DNA of 39,613 bases from Synergistaceae bacterium UBA5560 (GTDB taxonomy: Bacteria > Synergistota > Synergistia > Synergistales > Aminiphilaceae): positions 1-39,613 of the forward strand of contig DIMS01000009.1 in NCBI GenBank assembly GCA_002425685.1, given 5' to 3'. Positions within the stretch are counted from its first letter, which is position 1. Every line of letters starts with the position of its first letter. This document shows positions 33,332 to 39,613 of this stretch, piece by piece. The notes under the pieces are model-generated. The model was not told where the DNA came from, ran no database searches, and saw only the letters and a program-made list of their open reading frames with translations. A program made the translations under genes and the position numbers.

Positions 33332-34768
33332 TCAGACGATCCGAAAAGCTCCGGAGAGCACGCAGCGGCGGGTGCGGCAGAAGGAGAGCGGTGTGGTGGC
33401 TCCTTGTCCGGTGGTGGTGGCGATGGTGAAGGCCGCCGGAGCATCGCTGTCCACGCCGATGGCCGCGTAGGAGGGAGCGTTCTTCACGAACATGGTCGTC
33501 TCCATCTCCCTGGCCATGTCGCTCAGGCGCTTCACATGATTACTGTGAATGCAGGCGGAATGTCGAAAGCCGTGTTCGAGGCGCTTGGCTGCGGTGAGTC
33601 CGGCGTCGAAATCCGGAACGCGGATCATGGGCAGCAGGGGCATGAGCAGTTCTTCCTGGGCGAAGGGATGGCTTTCGTCGGTCTCGACGAGGATCAGCCG
33701 CACTCCCTCCGGGGCCGCGACGCCGATCCGTTCCAGGATATGAGACGCATCCTTGCCGACGAATGCCTTGTTCACCGTCCCCTGTTCCGTGAGGACAGTT
33801 GTCTCGAGCTTTCGGATCAAGGCGGGATCGGAGATTTCGAAGGCGCTGTTTTCGGTCATGCAGCGTTTGAGTTTGTCCGCGACACAATTGACGACGAGAA
33901 GTTCTTTTTCGGCGATGCAGGGCAGGTTGTTGTCGAAAGAGCATCCCGCGATGATATCCTTCGCGGCTTTCTCGATATCCGCCGTTTCGTCCACGAGGAC
34001 GGGCGGGTTTCCCGGGCCTGCGCCGACGGTGGGCTTGCCCGAGGAAAGGGCCGCCTTGACGACGCCGGGTCCTCCCGTGGCGGAGATGAGCCGTACGTTT
34101 CCGTGGGTCATGAGAGCATTCATGGCTTCGAGAGAAACTTCGCTCAGGGCGGAGACCAAGCCGAAGGGGGCTCCGCTGTCCCTCAGGGAGAGATTCACCA
34201 GCTCCACCGTTCGCAGGGTACTCCTCAGAGCTCCCGGATGGGGGCCGAAGACCACTGCGTCACCGGCGGCGAGCATGCAGATGGTGTTGTTGATCACTGT
34301 GGCCACGGGATTGGTCGAAGGGCACAGGGAGGCGATCACGCCGAAGGGAGAGAGTTCCTCCAGCATGAGCCCGTTGTCGCCCGAAACCGCTTTCGTGGTG
34401 AAATATTCCGGCCCCGGAGTCTTCTCGATGGCCAGGAGGATCTTGGCCTTCTTGTCCTTCAGGTTTCCCATGCCGGTTTCATCCAGAGAGAGCCGGGCGA
34501 ACTCCTCCGCGTGGCGTGTCATGTCTTCCCGAAGCCGTGCGATGATTTTCGTGCGCCGCCGGATGTCGTATTCCCGGTGCCAGCGTTCCTGGGCCAGGAC
34601 TGCCGCCGCAACGGACCGGTCCACCTCGGAACCGGAACCCGTCGGAATGGAAACGTTCTCCGCCGTCGGACTCGCCACGTTGCCGGACAGACTTCCGGAC
34701 ACGTCTCTTTTCTTCAATTCCGCCATAACTCTGGCGACGAGGCTCGGCAATTCCGCTGTCTCGATCAT
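33332..34768 (-). CDS. CoA-acylating aldehyde dehydrogenase (PduP/EutE-like), microcompartment cargo
   Basis: Oxidises an aldehyde with NAD+ and CoA to acyl-CoA inside a microcompartment. The first 20 residues (MIETAELPSLVARVMAELKK) form an amphipathic helix typical of encapsulation peptides, followed by a flexible linker. The dehydrogenase core has SPFGVIASLCPSTNPVATVI, ATGGPGVV, GAGPGNPPVLVDETAD, and the catalytic Cys in GCSFDNNLPCIAEKE. The 478 residues fit the PduP/EutE size. It lies 39 bases after the shell gene and is the last gene of the operon. Its substrate is the aldehyde released by the upstream glycyl radical enzyme: acetaldehyde if that acts on choline or isethionate, propionaldehyde if on 1,2-propanediol. 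Confidence 0.92.
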   Translation of the reverse strand: MIETAELPSLVARVMAELKKRDVSGSLSGNVASPTAENVSIPTGSGSEVDRSVAAAVLAQERWHREYDIRRRTKIIARLREDMTRHAEEFARLSLDETGMGNLKDKKAKILLAIEKTPGPEYFTTKAVSGDNGLMLEELSPFGVIASLCPSTNPVATVINNTICMLAAGDAVVFGPHPGALRSTLRTVELVNLSLRDSGAPFGLVSALSEVSLEAMNALMTHGNVRLISATGGPGVVKAALSSGKPTVGAGPGNPPVLVDETADIEKAAKDIIAGCSFDNNLPCIAEKELLVVNCVADKLKRCMTENSAFEISDPALIRKLETTVLTEQGTVNKAFVGKDASHILERIGVAAPEGVRLILVETDESHPFAQEELLMPLLPMIRVPDFDAGLTAAKRLEHGFRHSACIHSNHVKRLSDMAREMETTMFVKNAPSYAAIGVDSDAPAAFTIATTTGQGATTPLSFCRTRRCVLSGAFRIV

Positions 34769-34807
34769 TCCTTCCCCACCTTCCGCACTATTTCCATCTT
34801 GCCTGGC

Positions 34808-35455
34808 CTAGACGCGTCGTTTCCGTTTCTTTCGGGGCCCCTCGGGTTCGTTGGAGGGTACCGTCGTGTCGCCGGAAGGGGAAACACCCGTCCGTTTCTC
34901 CGTCGTGTTCTGCTGCTCGGGCATCTCTGGTGATTCGGCGGCAGAACGTTCCGGCCCGCATTCTTCCGTTTCGGCGATGGCCGGTGCTGCCGATGTGCTG
35001 CCGGAACGCCCGGAGTCTTCCGGCGGAGTTACACGGAGCGTTTCATCGATGCCACACGCGGCCTGGAGCGTCTCCGGGACGGGAGAATCCGTCTCCGGAG
35101 TACTGCACGGGGGTGTGGAGAGTGCCGCAGGGATCCTTTCCTGAAGCCATTCGGCGGCTCCAAGCGTCTCTTCGTTCCATGCGAGCGTGTTCCCGATGCC
35201 GGGGGCCGGGCGAGGGAGCACCAGAACACCGCGCACGGACAACACTTTTCCCGAGGCGGCCTTTGCAGCGTCGAGAGACGCACGAACGGCTCCGACGTCG
35301 CCGATGACCTTGACGGTGATGCGCCCCTCACCCCGGGTGGTTTCTCTGCCGATGATTCGTACGTTTGCGGCTTTCGCCGCCGCATCCGCGGCGGTCATGG
35401 CCGCGGGCAGTCCCTGCGTTTCGATGAATCCCAAGGCCATGCGGAGTTCCGGCAT
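34808..35455 (-). CDS. BMC-domain shell protein with long C-terminal tail
   Basis: The first 85 residues form one bacterial microcompartment domain (MALGFIETQGLPAAMTAADA, then VKVIGDVGAVRASLDAAKAA). It resembles hexameric BMC-H proteins (PduA/PduJ/PduK type), including the IGRETTRGEGRITV strand and VLPRPAPG end. The remaining 130 residues are a low-complexity extension rich in Pro, Ser, Thr and Glu with four Cys, ending in the basic patch KKRKRRV. Extended BMC proteins exist (PduK/EutK-like), but this tail has no recognised domain. It could bind nucleic acid, or other shell or cargo proteins. It is encoded between the Cys-rich protein and the aldehyde dehydrogenase. Confidence 0.9.
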   Translation of the reverse strand: MPELRMALGFIETQGLPAAMTAADAAAKAANVRIIGRETTRGEGRITVKVIGDVGAVRASLDAAKAASGKVLSVRGVLVLPRPAPGIGNTLAWNEETLGAAEWLQERIPAALSTPPCSTPETDSPVPETLQAACGIDETLRVTPPEDSGRSGSTSAAPAIAETEECGPERSAAESPEMPEQQNTTEKRTGVSPSGDTTVPSNEPEGPRKKRKRRV

Positions 35456-35470
35456 GGTCCCACCGCCTTC

Positions 35471-35626
35471 CTATTTTCCTCTCATGCACCAGACGGGCTC
35501 CACGAGCGAGAACCAATGGGTCGCGATGCAGGCGCAGCATTTTCCGTGATTGGGGCACTCCCTGGGGCAAGGGCATTCGGGACGTTTCGATGTCTTGTCG
35601 GGACAGTTGTGGTCGCACTCCGTCAT
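35471..35626 (-). CDS. Small Cys-rich protein (DUF6485-like), in the microcompartment operon
   Basis: A 51-residue protein with nine Cys, at positions 4, 8, 18, 20, 24, 30, 31, 33 and 47. The core CPCPRECPNHGKCCACI and following HW resemble the small Cys-rich DUF6485 proteins (CxCxxxCxxxGKCCxCxxxH) found near glycyl radical enzymes and elsewhere. Such spacing suggests zinc or iron-sulfur binding. The start ATG at 35626 has AGGCGAAAGGA upstream. It is encoded between the activase and the shell gene, on the same strand, so it is probably cotranscribed. Its function is unknown. Confidence 0.7.
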   Translation of the reverse strand: MTECDHNCPDKTSKRPECPCPRECPNHGKCCACIATHWFSLVEPVWCMRGK

Positions 35627-35762
35627 TCCTTTCGCCTCCTCCCGGAGAGGGTGGGCGAGCGGTGTCGGCACACCGCTCGCGTCGGTCATGGAAATGAACA
35701 CTGCGGCTTCGGGGAGACCGCGTGTCGCGAAACGTTCTCGGCGCTCCGGTTTTCGCGAGGGC

Positions 35763-36731
35763 TCAGCCCCCGATAGTGGAGGGAATTCCCATGTTCCGAA
35801 CCATGTCGTAGAGGGGCTGGACCTGTTCCCTGCCGTGGGGTTCCAGTCCGGAGAGAAGATAGGTCCGCTGTATCTGGTCCCATTTGGGTTCTCCCATGCG
35901 ATGATAGGGAAGAATGTCCAGTGCCTGGAGATTTTTCAGGGATCCTGCGAAAAGTGCCGTGGCCCGCACGTTCTCCATGGAATCGTTCACGCCGGGAATT
36001 AACGGAAGGCGCACCCGAATGGGATGGCCGATCCGGTCCGCCCGGCGAAGGTTTTCATGAATCGGAGCATTGGGAACGCCCACGTATTCCTCGTGGACCG
36101 CCGAGTCCATATGCTTCAGGTCGAAGAGGATCGTGTCCATTGCCTCGAAAACCTGTCCGGCCTGTTCCCAGGGTGCGAATCCCGACGTTTCGACTGCCGT
36201 GTTGATTCCCCGCGCCCGGAGCAGATTCGCGCAGGCAGCGACGAAGGACGCCTGAAGCAATGGTTCCCCACCGGTGAAGGTGACGCCTCCTCCCGTATGG
36301 GGATAGAAGTGACGGTCACGGATGACGAGGGCGAAGACATCCTCGGTGGTTACGTAGCGGCCGGTGACCACCATGGCGTTGGCGGGGCACGCCCGTTCGC
36401 AGAGTCCGCATTCGGGCATGCGGCACCGTGCCTTGTCCACCCGAAGTTTTCCGCCCTCTCCCTTGGAGATGCTGCCCGACGGGCAGGCCTTGAGACAGCG
36501 GCCGCAGCCGATGCAGTTGTGATGGATGACCATCAGTTCCGGTTGCGGACTCCAGGATTCCGGATTGGAGCACCACCGACAGCGCAGAGGGCATCCTTTC
36601 AGATAGATGTTCGTCCGGATTCCAGGTCCGTCGTGGATGGAAAAACGTTGCACGTCGAAAATGAGGCCCGCTTCGGGGTGGTGTTTCTTCACCACCGGGT
36701 CGTAGAACATGAAATCCTGTTCCCAGTTCAT
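35763..36731 (-). CDS. Glycyl radical enzyme activating enzyme (radical SAM)
   Basis: Installs the glycyl radical on the partner enzyme encoded upstream, using S-adenosylmethionine. The N-terminus has IFDVQRFSIHDGPGIRTNIY and the SAM cluster CPLRCRWC. A ferredoxin-like insert with two [4Fe-4S] motifs follows (CIGCGRCLKACP and CRMPECGLCERACP), as in the activases of CutC, PDD and HPAD. Later motifs are GGGVTFTGGEPLLQ and TILFDLKHMD. The 322-residue length is normal. The ATG at 36731 follows GGGAGGAG. The gene is 96 bases after the radical enzyme gene, with a large hairpin between them. Confidence 0.94.
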   Translation of the reverse strand: MNWEQDFMFYDPVVKKHHPEAGLIFDVQRFSIHDGPGIRTNIYLKGCPLRCRWCSNPESWSPQPELMVIHHNCIGCGRCLKACPSGSISKGEGGKLRVDKARCRMPECGLCERACPANAMVVTGRYVTTEDVFALVIRDRHFYPHTGGGVTFTGGEPLLQASFVAACANLLRARGINTAVETSGFAPWEQAGQVFEAMDTILFDLKHMDSAVHEEYVGVPNAPIHENLRRADRIGHPIRVRLPLIPGVNDSMENVRATALFAGSLKNLQALDILPYHRMGEPKWDQIQRTYLLSGLEPHGREQVQPLYDMVRNMGIPSTIGG

Positions 36732-36773
36732 CCCGTCTCCTCCCCTTGCTCGGAATGGGCATGCGGTGCACGA

Positions 36774-36805
36774 GGTTCGGCCCCCCGATGAGGGGGGGCC
36801 GAACC
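36774..36805 (-). other. 13-bp hairpin between the glycyl radical enzyme and activase genes
   Basis: GGTTCGGCCCCCC (36774-36786) pairs perfectly with GGGGGGCCGAACC (36793-36805) around a six-base loop. It starts about 20 bases after the radical enzyme stop and 42 bases before the activase start. No T tract follows on the minus strand. It probably protects the upstream mRNA or partly stops transcription, giving more enzyme than activase. Confidence 0.65.
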
Positions 36806-36827
36806 CGGTCGGGTCGGTCAGGGATGT

Positions 36828-39323
36828 CTAGAACACCTGCTCGGTCCGGGCGATGATGTCGTTCTGGATGCGGGAATCGAGAGCGGTGAAGAAGGCACTG
36901 TATCCCGCCACGCGGACCACGAGGCCACGGTATTCCTCGGGATTCTTCTGCGCGTCCAGGAGTGTTTCTTTGCTGACCACGTTGTACTGCACGTGGGAGC
37001 CTCCATGGGTGAAGAGTGTTTCCGTGACGGCGATGAGGTTCTCCAGCCCTCGTTCATCCTTCACCGCGTTGGGATGAAACTTCATGTTCAGCAGTGTTCC
37101 ATTGGAGGCCTCGGCGTGATCCAGCTTGGCCACGGAAAGCGCAGAGGCGGTGGGGCCGGACTGATCCAGGCCACCGCTGGGAGAGACGCCGTCCGCGAGG
37201 GGCGTGTGGGCCTTGCGTCCGTCCGGCGTGGCCATGACCGCGCCTCCCATGGGAACGTTGGCCGAAGCGGGGTAGAGGCCGGGCTGGAACTGGCCACCCC
37301 GGGGATTGTGGTATTTGTCCACTTCCCTGCAATAGATCATGGCGGACTCGCGGGCGAGCTGGTCCACATAATCGATGTCGTTGCCGTATTTGGGAGCCCG
37401 GTTGAGCAACATCTGCCGAATGGCCTCGCCCTCCGTTCCCTCGAAGTTCGCGTCGACGGCCTTCTTCAACTGTTCCATGGTGAGGGCCTTGTCCTCGAAG
37501 ACGAGTTTTTTGACTGCCGCCAAGGAATCCCCTGCGTTGGCGACGCCAACGCCCTGGGGGCCGGTGAAATTGTAGATTGCGCCGCCTTCCTGCAGAGATT
37601 TGCCGCGACCGATGCAGTTCTCCACCATGCAGGAGAGAAAGGGAAGGGGCATGTTCCGGGCATGGGTGAGATCCACGGCGTTGTCCGCGATGGCGAGCAG
37701 GCGCACGAAATGTTCCATCTGTTTCGTGTAGGCCTCCTTGAACTGTTCGAAGGTCGTGAAGGACGTGGCGTGGCCGGTTTTGGGGCCGAGCTGCTTGTTG
37801 CATGCCGGGCAGACGCCGTCGTTCATGGCCAGCTCGACGATCTTGGCGAGATTAAAAAATGCCGCGTCATGCCATCCCTCGGTCTTGCCGCCGCACTGAG
37901 GTTCCACGCAGCCGATCATGGCGTAGTCCCGGGCGTCTTCCCGTGCGAGCCCTCTGGCCAGAAGGGCTGGAATGATGACCCGATCGTTGTAGTAGGCGGG
38001 AATGCCGAGCCCCACTCGGGTTGTCTGGGCGGCCTTCTGGTAGAAGAGGTGGGGCGTGTTTTCGTGGATGCGCACCGACAGGGAGGGCTGGTAGAGTTTC
38101 GTGTTCTGGGCGGCCTGGAGGCAAATGTAGGAAATGGTGTTCGTCGCATCCTCCCCCTTGCGGTTCACGCCGCCGACGATCATGTTCTGGAAGAGGGGGT
38201 AGCCGCCGAAAGCCTTGGTGGACTCGGCGTCGCGGATCTTATTGAGTTCCGTGAGCTTGATGAAGAGCAGGTCCACCAGCTCTTGAGCCTTCTCGACGGT
38301 GATGGAGGAATCCTTGGCGTAGTGGGGATACATATACTGGTCGAAGCGTCCCGGCGAGACGGAGTGTCCGTTGGACTCGATCTGGATGACGAGATGAGTG
38401 AACCACCAGGCTTGGCACGCCTCGTGGAAGCTGCCTGCGGGCTCTGCGGGGACCTTGCGGCAGATTCGGGCGATCTCGGCCAGTTCGGCCTTTCTGACGG
38501 AATTGGAGCAGGCTGCGGCCTGTTTTTCCGCCTCGGCGGCGAAGCGGGCGGCGAAGCGGATGACCGCCTTGCAGGAGGTGATCACGGAGGAGAGGAAATG
38601 GCATTTGCGGAGATCCTCCGCGTCGGCCACATCGAGTTTGGCCTTGGCGTCGGCGGCTTCGGCGATGATGCCGTTCAACCCCTTCTCCAGAACCTTCCGG
38701 TAGTCGACGGAGATGTGTCCCACGCCGTTGTAGTAGTAATTTCCGAAGGTGTAGACTCCGGCCATCATGGCCTCCAGGCATTCCGGCGGCATCAGGTTGG
38801 TGGCCAGTTCGTTGTTCGTCTTTCCCTTCCAGTAGGGAAAAATCGCTCTCAGGGCGGCTTTGTTCTCCTCGGAAATTTGAAACGCGTCACCGTCGCGATG
38901 GGCCATGGTGTCCAGCTCGGGCTCAATCCAGCCGCAGGAGAACTCGGGGAAGATGGGTGAACTACGGGGCTTGGAGCACTGGTTGCCCACGATGAGTTCA
39001 TCGTCGCCGATGAAGATGGTCATGTTGTCCAGGATTGTCTCCAGGGCATGGGCGCGTCGGACGTAAACGGGGAGTCCCTCCGTCTCCTGGTATGCCTTGG
39101 TCACCAGCAGTGCCCGTTCGACGCAGACTTCGGGCTGAATGTTCACGAAGGCGGCGAGTTTTTTCTGGACCCTGGGGCTGGGGCCGCCCATGGTCATGGG
39201 ATCGGTGATTACCTTCGCGCCCGAAAAGGGTGTGGAAGTCGGGGCGGAACCTTTTGCGGCGGGAGCCGCCATGACCTGCCTGCAGACTTCCGCGACGAGT
39301 TTCTGAATCATCTCTTCGTTCAT
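36828..39323 (-). CDS. Glycyl radical enzyme of a bacterial microcompartment (CutC / diol dehydratase group)
   Basis: An 831-residue PFL-like enzyme. Residues 1-25 (EEMIQKLVAEVCRQVM) form an amphipathic cargo helix, followed by an Ala/Ser/Pro linker. The substrate pocket has NYYYNGVGHISVDY and the thiyl Cys and Glu in IGCVEPQCGGKTEGWHDAAF. The glycyl radical site is RVAGYSAFF near the C-terminus. GCVE with a following His-Asp is found in C-N, C-O and C-S cleaving enzymes (choline lyase, diol dehydratases, isethionate lyase), not in pyruvate formate-lyase. The exact substrate cannot be settled from the sequence. The ATG at 39323 has GGGAGG at nine bases. The aldehyde product would go to the PduP-like dehydrogenase inside the shell. 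Confidence 0.95.
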   Translation of the reverse strand: MNEEMIQKLVAEVCRQVMAAPAAKGSAPTSTPFSGAKVITDPMTMGGPSPRVQKKLAAFVNIQPEVCVERALLVTKAYQETEGLPVYVRRAHALETILDNMTIFIGDDELIVGNQCSKPRSSPIFPEFSCGWIEPELDTMAHRDGDAFQISEENKAALRAIFPYWKGKTNNELATNLMPPECLEAMMAGVYTFGNYYYNGVGHISVDYRKVLEKGLNGIIAEAADAKAKLDVADAEDLRKCHFLSSVITSCKAVIRFAARFAAEAEKQAAACSNSVRKAELAEIARICRKVPAEPAGSFHEACQAWWFTHLVIQIESNGHSVSPGRFDQYMYPHYAKDSSITVEKAQELVDLLFIKLTELNKIRDAESTKAFGGYPLFQNMIVGGVNRKGEDATNTISYICLQAAQNTKLYQPSLSVRIHENTPHLFYQKAAQTTRVGLGIPAYYNDRVIIPALLARGLAREDARDYAMIGCVEPQCGGKTEGWHDAAFFNLAKIVELAMNDGVCPACNKQLGPKTGHATSFTTFEQFKEAYTKQMEHFVRLLAIADNAVDLTHARNMPLPFLSCMVENCIGRGKSLQEGGAIYNFTGPQGVGVANAGDSLAAVKKLVFEDKALTMEQLKKAVDANFEGTEGEAIRQMLLNRAPKYGNDIDYVDQLARESAMIYCREVDKYHNPRGGQFQPGLYPASANVPMGGAVMATPDGRKAHTPLADGVSPSGGLDQSGPTASALSVAKLDHAEASNGTLLNMKFHPNAVKDERGLENLIAVTETLFTHGGSHVQYNVVSKETLLDAQKNPEEYRGLVVRVAGYSAFFTALDSRIQNDIIARTEQVF

Positions 39324-39423
39324 TGCTGTGCGACCTCCCTCGTTCTTATGGTGGATACGACGGCGTCCTGGTCTTTGCGCGGGCGCTCGACGTCGTTCGG
39401 CGAAGTCTTTTTCGCTCCGGAAC

Positions 39424-39613
39424 TCAGATGTAGGGTCTCGTGAGGGATTTTGGCGCGCCCCCCAGCGTTCCCAGAAGCTTGACCCCCACTTCCCGGGCGG
39501 AGCGGATCGCCTGGCGCACCGCGCCGGAATCTCCGGTGATCATGATGAAGGCCTCGTTCGTCAGAGATGTCCCCTTGCTGGGTGAACAGTAGGCGAAGGC
39601 CTCGACTTCGGCG
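39424..39613 (-). CDS. BMC shell protein, PduB-like (BMC-T), 5' part missing
   Basis: Only the last 62 codons lie in the window. They read AEVEAFAYCSPSKGTSLTNE, then AFIMITGDSGAVRQAIRSAR and EVGVKLLGTLGG, ending in LTRPYI. The GDSGAVRQAI and LLGTLG segments are the second BMC domain of a PduB/EtuB-like tandem shell protein, which forms pseudohexameric trimers. The gene is 100 bases upstream of the radical enzyme gene on the same strand and belongs to the same operon. More shell genes probably lie beyond the window edge. Confidence 0.75.
   Translation of the reverse strand, partial: AEVEAFAYCSPSKGTSLTNEAFIMITGDSGAVRQAIRSAREVGVKLLGTLGGAPKSLTRPYI

Noticed and set aside
32879..34933. A 684-codon plus-strand frame
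   Set aside because: It overlaps the glutaredoxin gene in another frame and the aldehyde dehydrogenase antisense; it has no recognisable domain.
36993..38960. A 655-codon plus-strand frame
   Set aside because: It lies wholly antisense to the glycyl radical enzyme, whose protein is clearly the real product.

Overview
The window looks like chromosomal DNA of a GC-rich, amino-acid-fermenting anaerobe of the phylum Synergistota (Synergistetes). The best lineage clue is two secreted proteins that end in a Gly-Gly-Gly-Gly-Cys stretch, a hydrophobic segment and an arginine cluster. This matches the SYNERG-CTERM sorting signal known from that phylum. NADP-type glutamate dehydrogenase, formate-tetrahydrofolate ligase, proC, two fold-type I aminotransferase genes and a glycyl-radical microcompartment fit that lifestyle. 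No rRNA, tRNA, CRISPR array or intact transposase was recognised.

Layout. 1-2917: a PLP aminotransferase (cut by the window edge) diverging from a MocR-type regulator. 3048-9425: a secreted papain-like protease, a cation-efflux protein, proC and a large secreted beta-helix protein. 9764-11366: gdhA with a clear promoter and a terminator shared with a convergent small gene. 11896-18256: a complete pyrRBCKDFE operon with mostly overlapping start/stop codons, preceded by an attenuator-like leader. carA/carB are not in the window. 18353-20915: an L,D-transpeptidase and fhs, the latter with a leader of two stable hairpins. 20994-24971: an ADP-ribosylglycohydrolase translationally coupled to nirJ1/ahbC-like, nirJ2/ahbD-like, ahbA and ahbB. 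These four encode the siroheme-dependent route to heme.

25016-28812 is by eye more AT-rich than its surroundings. It holds a frameshifted HTH (WYL-type) regulator and AAA ATPase on the minus strand. Diverging from them are an intact Ro60/Rsr (TROVE-vWA) gene and a small ribbon-helix-helix protein gene 3 nt downstream. The rsr promoter is near-consensus and has an imperfect palindrome between its -35 and -10 boxes. 28902-33182 holds an isochorismatase-like hydrolase, a YibE/F membrane protein, an alkaline phosphatase and a glutaredoxin.

33332-39613 (minus strand) is the end of a glycyl-radical microcompartment operon. In transcription order it reads: BMC-T shell protein (partial), glycyl radical enzyme, its activase, a Cys-rich 51-residue protein, a BMC shell protein with a long C-terminal tail, and a CoA-acylating aldehyde dehydrogenase. 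The two enzymes start with amphipathic helices of the kind that direct cargo into shells. The radical enzyme should release an aldehyde that the dehydrogenase turns into acyl-CoA. The substrate cannot be read from the sequence with confidence.

Most starts were chosen from Shine-Dalgarno spacing and family N-termini. Family names come from motif recognition only; no database search was run.
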